Below, in pieces: positions 24,851 to 34,566 of a DNA stretch of 36,493 bases. Origin of the DNA: Gammaproteobacteria bacterium (GTDB lineage: Bacteria > Pseudomonadota > Gammaproteobacteria > Nevskiales > Nevskiaceae); NCBI GenBank assembly GCA_028871525.1, contig JAGWMX010000019.1:1-36493 (forward strand), given 5' to 3'. How positions within the stretch are numbered: position 1 is the stretch's first letter; every line of letters starts with the position of its first letter. The translations under genes and the position numbers were made by a program. Below the pieces are notes generated by a model, which worked only from the letters and a program-made list of their open reading frames with translations, had not been told where the DNA came from and ran no database searches.

Positions 24851-26293
24851 ATGAACCCGAAACGTTCCCGTCTGGCACAACAGATCGTCAACCTGGTGCT
24901 GCTGGTGACGGTGGTCGGCCTGGCCGGCTGGTTGTCCAATCGCTACAAAACCGATTTCGACTGGACTTACGGCCACCGCAATACGCTGACCCCGGCCAGC
25001 CAAAAACTGCTGCAGACGCTGCCTGACCCGATCCACTTCTACGCCTTCGTTTCCGGCGATCAAGCCGATCAGCGTCTGACCGTCGAGCAGGGCGTGCGCC
25101 GCTACCAGGAGTTCAAGAAAAACGTCACCTTGACCTTCATCGACCCTGCGCTCGACCCGGAGAAGACCAAGACGTTCAAGATCGACCAGTCCGGGCAAAT
25201 GGTGGTCGAGTACGACGGCCGGCGGGAAACGCTGGATCCGGGTCAGATCTCGGAGCCGGCGGTGTCCGCGGCGCTGCAGCGGCTGGCCAGCAAGGGCAAC
25301 GTGTTCGTCGCCTTTCTGACCGGTCATGGCGAACGTGCGATTGACGATTTCAAGCAGAACGGCTATTCGGACTTCGCCCAGGCGCTGCGCGACAAGGGCC
25401 TGCATGTGACTTCGCTGAACCTGGCCGCGCAGCCGGCGATTCCCGAAAATCTCGCGGCGCTGATCGTCGCCGATCCGAGCAGCGAGCTGCTGCCGGCGGA
25501 ACAGCGGGTGATCGAACATTACGTCAACATCGGCGGCAACCTGCTGTGGCTGGCCGACACCGAGCATCCGCCGGGCCTGGAGAACCTGGCCAAGGCGCTC
25601 GGTATCAGCTGGCAGAACGGCTACGCGGTGTTCCCCAACTACCAGATGCTGGGCACCGGCAACCCGGGCATTTATCTGGCTACCGACTACCCGCCGAACC
25701 CGATCACGCAGGACTTGAACAAGATCACCGTGTTTCCGTTCGTGCGTTCGTTGACCTACGACCGCAGCAGCGGCTGGCATTACGACGAGCTGCTGAAAAC
25801 CACCGACAGTGCCTGGCTCGAGACGACCCAGAAAAACGGCGCGATCACGTTCGACCCGAAGCACGGCGACATCGGCGGTCCGCTGACCATCGGTCTGTCG
25901 ATGACCCGTTACGTCACCCCGCCGCCGGCCGCGGCCGGCGACAGCGCCAAACCGGCGGCCGCGGCCAGCACACGTGGCGCCGCGGCCAAAGCGACGGACA
26001 AGGCCGGCACCGACAAACCCAAGCAACAGCGCGTGGCGGTGATCGGCGACGCCGATTTCCTGGCCAACGGCAATTTCAAGGTGCTCGGCAACAGCCAGCT
26101 CGGCATCGCTGCAGTCAATTGGCTGGCCGAACGCAACGCGGCGCTGAGCGTCAACGTACCGAATGCCCCGGATCGCCAGCTCTATCTGCCGGGCTGGGCG
26201 ACCTGGTTGATCACCGCCGGCTATATCGTCCTGCTGCCGCTGTTGTTGCTGGTCTTCGGCGTGACGCGTTGGGCGATACGACGCCGCCGCTGA
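24851..26293 (+). CDS. GldG-like ABC auxiliary protein
   Basis: This is a 480-residue membrane-anchored protein. A TM segment near the N-terminus (about residues 12-28) is followed by the extracytoplasmic domain of the ABC_transp_aux/GldG family, with FLTGHGERAIDDFKQNGYSD and LIVADPSSELLPAEQ as recognisable stretches. A low-complexity Ala/Lys/Pro linker (about residues 357-392) follows. A segment VAVIGDADFLANGNF leads to a second TM segment near the C-terminus (about 453-475) and a basic cytoplasmic end (RWAIRRRR). The two-anchor layout matches GldG. It belongs to the same operon as the GldA-like and GldF-like genes. The biochemical role of GldG proteins is not established. Confidence 0.87.
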   Translation: MNPKRSRLAQQIVNLVLLVTVVGLAGWLSNRYKTDFDWTYGHRNTLTPASQKLLQTLPDPIHFYAFVSGDQADQRLTVEQGVRRYQEFKKNVTLTFIDPALDPEKTKTFKIDQSGQMVVEYDGRRETLDPGQISEPAVSAALQRLASKGNVFVAFLTGHGERAIDDFKQNGYSDFAQALRDKGLHVTSLNLAAQPAIPENLAALIVADPSSELLPAEQRVIEHYVNIGGNLLWLADTEHPPGLENLAKALGISWQNGYAVFPNYQMLGTGNPGIYLATDYPPNPITQDLNKITVFPFVRSLTYDRSSGWHYDELLKTTDSAWLETTQKNGAITFDPKHGDIGGPLTIGLSMTRYVTPPPAAAGDSAKPAAAASTRGAAAKATDKAGTDKPKQQRVAVIGDADFLANGNFKVLGNSQLGIAAVNWLAERNAALSVNVPNAPDRQLYLPGWATWLITAGYIVLLPLLLLVFGVTRWAIRRRR

Positions 26294-26304
26294 CGAGGTC
26301 AACC

Positions 26305-27249
26305 ATGAAACGCAGCTATTTGAACCTGGCGATGGGGGTGTTGGTGCTGGCGCTGGGTGCCGGCGTGTACTTCAGCCAGAACAAGAGCGCGCCGCCGAAA
26401 TCCCCACTGACTGCGCTGAAGCCGGCACGCATCGACCGCATCGAGATCGACCATCCGGGCACCAAGCCGGTGGTGCTCGAACGTCACGGCGCACAGTGGC
26501 GGCTGACGCAGCCGATCCAGGCCGATGCGGACAGCTACGAGGTCAACGGTGTCCTCGATCTGGCCACGGCGCCGATCCGGCGGAACCTGGAATCGTCGCC
26601 GGTCAAGCGCTCCAATCTCGGGCTGGAGCCACCGCAGTACTCGGTCAAATTCAACGACGTGACGATCAAGGTCGGTGGCATCGAGCCGCTGCGCTACCAG
26701 CGATACGTCGAAGTCGGCAAGCGCATCGCGCTGGTCGACAACCCGTCTAGCGGTGCGCTTGGCAAGAACTACGCCGAACTGGTCAGCAAGCGTTTACTGC
26801 CGGCGGGCGTGCAGATCGACAAGATCGAGCTGCCCGGAGTTACCGTGGCGCGCAGCGCCGACGGCAAAGGCTGGCAGATCAGTCCTCCGGTGGAGCGGGT
26901 GGCGGCCGACGCTGCACAGCAGCTAGTGGACCACTGGTCCGAAGCCACCGCGTTGTGGACCAAGCTGGCCGACGACACCGACGAGTCGCGCAAGGCGCCG
27001 GGAAATCCACAGTATGTCACGGTGACGCTGCAATCCGGAGCGCCGATACGCTTCCTGATCGCCGGCCATCTGCCACAACTGGTACTGGAGCGTCAGGACA
27101 TCGGTATTCGCTACGCGCTCGGCAAGGATCAGGCCGACACGTTGCTGCGCCTGGCCACGGCCAAACCGGCTACGCCTGCTAGCAGCGCCAAACCCGCCGC
27201 GGCCACCGGCGAGACCGGCAACGCCAAAGCCGTTGCCGGCAAACCTTAG
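26305..27249 (+). CDS. DUF4340 domain-containing membrane-anchored protein
   Basis: This is a 314-residue protein with one N-terminal membrane segment (about residues 6-24) and a periplasmic beta-rich DUF4340 domain. It shows the repeated half-domain pattern of the family: RIDRIEIDHPG...VVLERHGAQWRLTQPIQADAD and later QIDKIELPGVTVARSADGKGWQISPP. The C-terminus is an Ala/Pro/Lys-rich tail (from about residue 290). The gene follows the GldG-like gene by 11 bases, the usual place for a DUF4340 protein in these cassettes, where it presumably works with the extracytoplasmic part of the transporter. No catalytic residues are apparent. Confidence 0.87.
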   Translation: MKRSYLNLAMGVLVLALGAGVYFSQNKSAPPKSPLTALKPARIDRIEIDHPGTKPVVLERHGAQWRLTQPIQADADSYEVNGVLDLATAPIRRNLESSPVKRSNLGLEPPQYSVKFNDVTIKVGGIEPLRYQRYVEVGKRIALVDNPSSGALGKNYAELVSKRLLPAGVQIDKIELPGVTVARSADGKGWQISPPVERVAADAAQQLVDHWSEATALWTKLADDTDESRKAPGNPQYVTVTLQSGAPIRFLIAGHLPQLVLERQDIGIRYALGKDQADTLLRLATAKPATPASSAKPAAATGETGNAKAVAGKP

Positions 27250-27267
27250 GCGGCCGGCTACAATCGC

Positions 27268-27290
27268 GGCGCCGCTGTCCCGGCGGCGCC
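27268..27290. repeat. 8-bp GC stem-loop upstream of mutM
   Basis: GGCGCCGC (27268-27275), loop TGTCCCG, GCGGCGCC (27283-27290). It sits between the DUF4340 gene and mutM, 15 bases before the mutM start, so it could hinder ribosome access or reduce read-through. There is no T-run. Confidence 0.4.
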
Positions 27291-27305
27291 GCCGGTCCGC
27301 AGCCT

Positions 27306-28124
27306 TTGCCGGAACTTCCAGAAGTCGAAACCGTTCGCCGCGGCCTATCGGCGCGGCTGCTCGGCCACCGGCTGGCTGCCGTCAGCGTACGCCAGCCGGT
27401 CCTGCGCTGGCCGGTGCCGGTGCAGCTCGCCCGGCGCTTGCGCGGCCGTCGGCTCGACAGCGTGGAACGGCGCGGCAAATATCTGCTGTTGGACTTCGCC
27501 GGCGCGCGGCTGCTGCTGCACCTGGGCATGAGCGGGCGCCTGTCCGTGCTCTCGAGAGTGGCACCTCCGGGCCCGCACGATCACGTCGATTTCCGCTTCG
27601 ACGACGGCCGCTGCCTGCGCTTCCACGATCCGCGGCGTTTCGGCTGCGTGCTGCTGCTGGACGGCGGCGGCGGCCATCCGCTGCTCGACGGTCTCGGCCC
27701 GGAGCCGCTGTCGGATGCGTTTACGGCAGTGTATCTGTACGCACGAACACGGAATCGGTGCGCCGCAATCAAGAGCGTACTGATGGACGCACGCGTTGTC
27801 GCCGGCGTCGGCAACATTTACGCCAGCGAATCACTGCACCGTGCCGGTGTCCGGCCCGCTCGCGCCGCGGGCCGGCTGGCGCCAGCGGATTGCCGGCGAC
27901 TGGTCGCCGCCGTACGCACGGTGTTGTCCGAAGCCATCGCGCAAGGCGGCACCACGCTGACCGATTCGGCCTTCGCCGGCACCGATGGCTCGTTCGGTGA
28001 CTTCCAGCAGCAGCTCGCGGTCTATGATCGCGAAGGCAAACCCTGCCCGCGCTGCGGTACTGCGGTGCGCCGGGTCGTGATCGGCCAGCGCTCGAGCTAT
28101 TATTGCCCGCGCTGCCAGCGTTAA
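27306..28124 (+). CDS. mutM: Formamidopyrimidine-DNA glycosylase
   Basis: This 272-residue DNA repair enzyme removes 8-oxoguanine and formamidopyrimidines and nicks the abasic site. The N-terminus PELPEVETVRRGL is exact: after Met removal the first Pro is the nucleophile and the next Glu is catalytic. Because of this the start must be the TTG at 27306, although no good ribosome site precedes it. Lys58 in ERRGKYLLL is the conserved beta-hairpin lysine. The helix-two-turn-helix is seen in GVGNIYASESL. The C-terminal zinc finger has four cysteines at 247, 250, 267 and 270 (CPRC...CPRCQR). Length is normal. It follows the ABC cassette on the same strand after 56 bases. Confidence 0.96.
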   Translation: MPELPEVETVRRGLSARLLGHRLAAVSVRQPVLRWPVPVQLARRLRGRRLDSVERRGKYLLLDFAGARLLLHLGMSGRLSVLSRVAPPGPHDHVDFRFDDGRCLRFHDPRRFGCVLLLDGGGGHPLLDGLGPEPLSDAFTAVYLYARTRNRCAAIKSVLMDARVVAGVGNIYASESLHRAGVRPARAAGRLAPADCRRLVAAVRTVLSEAIAQGGTTLTDSAFAGTDGSFGDFQQQLAVYDREGKPCPRCGTAVRRVVIGQRSSYYCPRCQR

Positions 28125-28154
28125 TGTGAATGTCGCGCAGCCGACCTGTCTGCG

Positions 28155-28180
28155 TGCGACGCACAGATGCGACGCACAGA
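28155..28180 (+). repeat. Tandem 13-bp repeat, two copies
   Basis: TGCGACGCACAGA is present twice without spacer (28155-28167 and 28168-28180), directly after mutM and in front of the dispersed repeat. Confidence 0.6.
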
Positions 28181-28202
28181 CTTGGCACACAGTGTCGCCG
28201 CG

Positions 28203-28285
28203 AGGGCGCAACGCGCCCGTGGCAACCTCGTCCTGTTGGCTCGGGGTTGCTTCGTCGCTCCGCTCCTCGCAACGACGTTGCCACA
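28203..28285. repeat. Dispersed bacterial palindromic repeat
   Basis: The segment GTTGCTTCGTCGCTCCGCTC followed by CTCGCAACGACG is a variant of the TTGCTTCGTCGCTCC...CTCGCAATGACG repeat that occurs in many copies in unrelated bacterial genomes. It folds: GTGGCAAC (28219-28226) pairs with GTTGCCAC (28277-28284), and inside GTTGC (28246-28250) pairs with GCAAC (28269-28273). A smaller stem GGGCGC-AAC-GCGCCC lies at about 28204-28218. It lies in the gap between mutM and a small secreted-protein gene. Confidence 0.6.
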
Positions 28286-28375
28286 TGCCCGGTTTCCAAA
28301 ACGGGGCCGAACGGTCGGCACCACTGGCGACGGATGTGGTCTAAACTGCAGTGGGGCATGTTATGGAGAGTACAT

Positions 28376-28687
28376 ATGAATGCAAGTAAGCTCGTCATCG
28401 CCCTGGCGCTGCTGACCGCGGCGCCGTTGGCGCTCGCCGGCGACGGCGGCCCTAAACCTGGCGCCGCAACCGCGGTGGGGTCAACGCCGCCGGCCACGAG
28501 CCGGCTGACGGAAAACCCCTTGTGTCTACAAGACACCGGCTCGCGGATCAAACGGAAATCGGCGGACTGCACGTCGGTGACCGGCCGCACCTATTCACGC
28601 GACCAGTTGCTGAACACCGGTCGCTCTCAGAACATCGGGGACGCTCTGCAAATGCTCGATCCGAGCATCACCACCGGGGGGCACTGA
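28376..28687 (+). CDS. Small secreted protein of unknown function
   Basis: This is a 103-residue protein. ATG at 28376 has GGAG at 28365-28368 and is followed by a standard signal peptide (MNASKLVIALALLTAAPLAL, then AG). The mature part of about 80 residues is Pro/Gly-rich at first and then carries two cysteines (CLQDTGSRIKRKSADC) that could form a disulfide. It ends in a conserved-looking stretch GRTYSRDQLLNTGRSQNIGDALQMLDPSIT. The last part resembles the TGxxNxxxALxxLDPSI pattern at the N-terminal plug of some TonB-dependent receptors, and similar small secreted proteins occur in other gammaproteobacteria. I cannot assign a function. It is convergent with apaG, whose stop lies 7 bases beyond. 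Confidence 0.78.
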   Translation: MNASKLVIALALLTAAPLALAGDGGPKPGAATAVGSTPPATSRLTENPLCLQDTGSRIKRKSADCTSVTGRTYSRDQLLNTGRSQNIGDALQMLDPSITTGGH

Positions 28688-28693
28688 TTCCCG

Positions 28694-29077
28694 CTAGTTC
28701 AGCACGCTCGGCACGGCGAGCCGAAACGGCGCGATCAGCGCGTCGAAGCGGTCGCCGTTATCGGCGATCATCTCGAAGCTGCCGTGCATCGTGCCGACCG
28801 GCGTCGGCAGTGGGCAACCGCTGCTGTAGCTAAAGGATTCCCCCGCCGCCAGCCGCGGCTGATAGCCGACGACGCCGGGGCCGCGCACCTCCTCGACCCG
28901 ACCTTCGCCGTCGGTAATCACCCAGTGCCGCGATAACAGTTGCACCGGCTGCTCGCCTTCGTTGCGGATCATCACCTGGTAGACGAACAGATAGCGGCCA
29001 GCCACCGGCTCGGACTGCTCCGGCAGGTAGCTTGGCACCACGACGATGCGCACGCCGCGGGTGACGGTATCGCTCAT
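28694..29077 (-). CDS. apaG: ApaG protein
   Basis: This is a 127-residue cytoplasmic protein of a fibronectin-III-like fold, linked genetically to Co2+/Mg2+ handling; its biochemical role is unclear. Recognisable stretches are RYLFVYQVMIRNEGEQPVQL, SRHWVITDGEGRVEEVRGPG-VVGYQP and the C-terminal GTMHGSFEMIADNGDRFD. Length equals the family norm (E. coli 125). ATG at 29077 is used because it gives MSDTVTRGVRIVV; the frame is open to 29149 but the added part runs over the sufT 3' end. The gene starts 17 bases after the sufT stop. Confidence 0.95.
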   Translation of the reverse strand: MSDTVTRGVRIVVVPSYLPEQSEPVAGRYLFVYQVMIRNEGEQPVQLLSRHWVITDGEGRVEEVRGPGVVGYQPRLAAGESFSYSSGCPLPTPVGTMHGSFEMIADNGDRFDALIAPFRLAVPSVLN

Positions 29078-29094
29078 CGCCGCGTGCGCCGGCT

Positions 29095-29640
29095 TCAGAT
29101 GAAGCCGGCCTGCAGCAGAGCCGCTTCGCTCATCATCTCGCGGCTCCACGGCGGGTCAAAAGTCAGTTCGATCTGCGCCTCCTCGACGCTGGGGATACGC
29201 ACGATTTTTTCCCGCGCGTCGGCCACCAGGATGTCGCCCATACCGCACCCCGGTGCGGTCAGAGTCATCTTGACCGAGACTTTGCGGCCGCATTCGCCGG
29301 GCTCAACCCGGCATTCATAGATCAACCCGAGATCGACGATGTTGATCGGAATCTCCGGATCGTAGCAGGTCGCCAGCTGGGTCCAGACCGCACGCTCGAT
29401 GTCGGCGTCGGAAGCGTCGGCGGAAAGTTCGGGTGCGCTCGGTGCGGCCAGACCGATGGCGTCGGCATCCTTGCCTTCGATCCGGAACAGGTGGCCTTCG
29501 ACCTGCACTGTGTAACTTCCGCCCAGCGCCTGGGTGAGCGTCGCTTCGGCGCCGGCCGGCAACTCAACGCGGGTTCCGGCGGGGATCAGTGTGCCGACGA
29601 CATCTCGACCCAGTTTAAGTTTTCGAATTTCGGCATTCAT
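29095..29640 (-). CDS. sufT: Putative Fe-S cluster assembly protein SufT
   Basis: This is a 181-residue cytoplasmic protein of the MIP18/DUF59 group with the SufT-type N-terminal extension (about residues 1-80). The MIP18 domain has the typical DPEIPINIVDLGLIYECRV, the glycine/cysteine motif LTAPGCGMGDILVADAREKI and ELTFDPPWSREMMSEAA near the end. SufT is thought to help maturation of Fe-S proteins. The start ATG at 29640 has GAGGTGG upstream at suitable spacing. It is followed by apaG in the same direction, probably as a two-gene operon. No other suf genes are in the window. Confidence 0.93.
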   Translation of the reverse strand: MNAEIRKLKLGRDVVGTLIPAGTRVELPAGAEATLTQALGGSYTVQVEGHLFRIEGKDADAIGLAAPSAPELSADASDADIERAVWTQLATCYDPEIPINIVDLGLIYECRVEPGECGRKVSVKMTLTAPGCGMGDILVADAREKIVRIPSVEEAQIELTFDPPWSREMMSEAALLQAGFI

Positions 29641-29783
29641 GCTCTACCACCTCAGGGGGATGTTAAGCGTAGTCGGCCGCGCCCGGTTTTGCATCCGATC
29701 CAAAGCGCCGCCGCGGCCTGAGTGCTTGTCTGTCCGGCCCGTTGCGGGCAGCATGGGGACTCATCCAAGCCAATGCAACCGCC

Positions 29784-30560
29784 ATGAACGCGCGCGCGTG
29801 CCTTATTCTCGTCTGCGTCGTGCTCGGCGCCGGCGCCGCAGCCGCCGACACCCCGCTGCCGAGCGTGACCGTCTCCGGCCACGGCGACGTCTCGACAATA
29901 CCCGACCGCGCTCTGCTGAGCCTGGCCGCGACGGCCACCGCTGCCGATCCGGCGCAGGCGCAGGATCAGGTCAACCGGGTGGTGCGCGACTTCGTCGGCC
30001 GCGCCCGCGCACTGGGCGCCTCGGAGCGGCAGATCGAAGCCACAGCGATCAGCCTGCAGCCGCAGTACGACTATGCTAACGGATCGCGCCGCTTCGTTGG
30101 CTATCAAGCCACGCGCCCGATCGAGCTGCGCATCGACAACCTGTCCAGGCTCGCTGCTTTCCTGGTCGCCGCCGGCAAAGCCGGCATCAACCGCGTCGAC
30201 GCCCCGCAACTGGAATCTTCACAAGCCGAGGCGCTGCGTCGCCAAGCGTTGGCCGCCGCCGCCCGGGACGCGCAGGCCAACGCCATGACGCTGGCCAAGG
30301 CGCTCGGCGTTGGGCTGGGGCCGGCGCGGGTGATCAGCAGCGAAAGCCGGCGGCCGCAACCGCTGGTGATGATGGCCCCGCGTGCGACGACCGCGGACAG
30401 CAACCAAGGCGCGGGTATCAGCCTTGGGCTGATTCACGTTGACGCCGATGTCACTGTACGGTTCGATCTGCAGCCGGGCGGGCCATGCGCAATACTGAGC
30501 AATACTCTGAATCATGGCATGATGAGCGTTTTTAACTCCGGGGTTGCACTTAATCGATGA
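29784..30560 (+). CDS. SIMPL (DUF541) domain periplasmic protein
   Basis: This is a 258-residue secreted protein. The signal peptide is [20 protein letters not shown] with cleavage near AAADTPLP. The SIMPL domain follows: [20 protein letters not shown] at its start, the central [19 protein letters not shown], and the closing [13 protein letters not shown]. After that comes an atypical tail of about 25 residues ([20 protein letters not shown]...ALNR). Bacterial SIMPL proteins (YggE-like) are linked to oxidative stress but have no clear activity. ATG at 29784 is selected because it begins the signal peptide; the open frame starts 42 bases earlier. The stop overlaps the purE start by four bases (ATGA, 30557-30560), which is not a usual partner. 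Confidence 0.86.
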   Translation: MNARACLILVCVVLGAGAAAADTPLPSVTVSGHGDVSTIPDRALLSLAATATAADPAQAQDQVNRVVRDFVGRARALGASERQIEATAISLQPQYDYANGSRRFVGYQATRPIELRIDNLSRLAAFLVAAGKAGINRVDAPQLESSQAEALRRQALAAAARDAQANAMTLAKALGVGLGPARVISSESRRPQPLVMMAPRATTADSNQGAGISLGLIHVDADVTVRFDLQPGGPCAILSNTLNHGMMSVFNSGVALNR

Positions 30561-31051
30561 ACGCTGCTGCGCCGTCGGTCGGTATTGTCATGGGTTCCCA
30601 GTCCGACTGGGATACGCTGGCCGCGGCCGGCGGGATACTGGATGCGCTTGAAGTCCGGCACGAGCGCCGTGTGATTTCAGCGCATCGCACCCCTGACCTG
30701 CTGTTCGAATACGCTGCGGCCGCAGCCGCGCGTGGAATCATGGTTTTGATCGCCGGCGCCGGTGGCGCCGCACATTTGCCGGGCATGTTGGCGGCCAAAA
30801 CCCAGCTGCCGGTGCTCGGCGTGCCGGTGCGCTCACAGGCATTGTCGGGAATCGATTCGCTGCTGTCGATTGTGCAGATGCCGGCTGGCGTACCGGTCGG
30901 CACACTGGCGATCGGCGAAGCTGGCGCGACCAATGCCGGACTACTAGCGGCCGCGATTCTGGCGCTTTCGGACCCCGCACTCGGGCAACGCCTGCAAGCG
31001 TGGCGTCAAGCCCAGACCCGGCGCGTGCTCGACACGCCGCAGCCGGGCTGA
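30557..31051 (+). CDS. purE: N5-carboxyaminoimidazole ribonucleotide mutase
   Basis: This 164-residue cytoplasmic enzyme moves the carboxyl group of N5-CAIR to give CAIR in purine synthesis. Motifs are GSQSDWDTL (about 13-21), the active-site SAHRTP (41-46, with His43), and [11 protein letters not shown] (67-77). It belongs to the class I type that works with PurK. The gene overlaps the SIMPL gene by four bases and is followed by purK after four bases, so the three form one transcription unit. Length matches the family. Confidence 0.96.
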   Translation: MNAAAPSVGIVMGSQSDWDTLAAAGGILDALEVRHERRVISAHRTPDLLFEYAAAAAARGIMVLIAGAGGAAHLPGMLAAKTQLPVLGVPVRSQALSGIDSLLSIVQMPAGVPVGTLAIGEAGATNAGLLAAAILALSDPALGQRLQAWRQAQTRRVLDTPQPG

Positions 31052-31055
31052 GCGT

Positions 31056-32159
31056 GTGGGGGTCGTCTCGCGCGTCGGCGTACTCGGCGGTGGCCAGCTT
31101 GGCCGCATGTTGGCGCTGGCCGGCTATCCGCTGGGACTCGAGTTTCTGTTCCTCGATCCATCGCCGGACGCCTGTGCGGCAGCGCTTGGTCAACACCTGT
31201 GTGCCGACTACAGCGACCCGGGCGCACTGGCGCGACTGTGCGCCAGCGCGCAGGTCGTGACTTTCGAATTCGAAAACGTTCCGTTAGCGGTCGCCGAGCG
31301 TGTCGCCGCGCGACTACCCCTGCACCCGGGGCCGCTGGCATTGCGCACCGGCCAGGATCGGCTGGCGGAAAAAAAACTCTTTCAGCGCTTGAAAATCCCG
31401 GTGCCGCCATTTCGTCCCGTCGACCGGCGCGAGGCGCTGGACGCGGCACTGGAGGCGATCGGTCTGCCCGCTCTGCTCAAGACCCGCCGGCTCGGCTACG
31501 ACGGCAAAGGACAGGCGGTGCTACACCAGCGCGAAGATCTGGATCAAGCCTGGCAAGCAGTACGCGGCCAACCGTCGATCCTAGAACGCAAGGTGATCTT
31601 CGAGCGCGAATTGTCCTGCCTAGCGGTACGCGCCGGTGATGGTGCCGTTCGTTATTACCAGGTGGTGGAGAACACGCATCGCGGCGGAATTCTGCGCCGT
31701 TCGTTGCCGCGCGCTGACGATCCGTTGCAGCGTCGGGCGGAAGAGTACACCGGCCGCGTCTTGGAAGCGTTGTCTTACGTCGGCGTGTTGGCGTTCGAGT
31801 TTTTCGTTGTCGATGGCGAACTGCTGGGCAATGAGATCGCGCCGCGGGTACACAATTCCGGCCACTGGAGCATCGAGGGCGCCGAAACCTCGCAGTTCGA
31901 AAACCATCTGCGTGCAATCACCGGCCTGCCGCTCGGCAATACCGCGACGCGCAGCGTCTGCGCGATGTTTAACTGTATTGACGAGGCGCCGCCGCTGGCG
32001 GCGCTGGCGGCGCTGGCGGGCGTGCATCCACATCTGTACGGCAAGCTGCCGAAACCCGGGCGCAAGCTCGGCCACATCACCGTGACTGCCGCCGATCCCG
32101 CCGAACTCGAGCAGCGCCTGACGAACCTGAAGGCCGTCGCACCCGAATTGTTCCCGTGA
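31056..32159 (+). CDS. purK: N5-carboxyaminoimidazole ribonucleotide synthase
   Basis: This is a 367-residue cytoplasmic ATP-grasp enzyme. It carboxylates AIR with bicarbonate and ATP and supplies PurE. The N-terminal pre-ATP-grasp domain starts RVGVLGGGQLGRMLALAGYP. The ATP-grasp part shows KTRRLGYDGKGQAVL, ILERKVIFERELSCLAVR and the metal-binding ends FEFFVVDGELLGNEIAPRVHNSGHW. The GTG start at 31056 lies four bases after the purE stop. A CTGGCGGCG triplet near 32000 encodes a short LAALAALAG run. The stop is separated by a single base from the gyrB stop on the other strand. Confidence 0.95.
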   Translation: MGVVSRVGVLGGGQLGRMLALAGYPLGLEFLFLDPSPDACAAALGQHLCADYSDPGALARLCASAQVVTFEFENVPLAVAERVAARLPLHPGPLALRTGQDRLAEKKLFQRLKIPVPPFRPVDRREALDAALEAIGLPALLKTRRLGYDGKGQAVLHQREDLDQAWQAVRGQPSILERKVIFERELSCLAVRAGDGAVRYYQVVENTHRGGILRRSLPRADDPLQRRAEEYTGRVLEALSYVGVLAFEFFVVDGELLGNEIAPRVHNSGHWSIEGAETSQFENHLRAITGLPLGNTATRSVCAMFNCIDEAPPLAALAALAGVHPHLYGKLPKPGRKLGHITVTAADPAELEQRLTNLKAVAPELFP

Positions 32160-32160
32160 C

Positions 32161-34566
<2,406 letters not shown>

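Noticed and set aside
24293-26302. 669-codon minus-strand open frame opposite the Gld-like genes
   Set aside because: Antisense shadow of three well-supported genes; Gln/Arg/His-rich without recognisable fold.
31990-32025. CTGGCGGCG repeat in purK
   Set aside because: A short in-frame Leu-Ala-Ala run in an otherwise normal gene; not evidence of a mobile or regulatory repeat.
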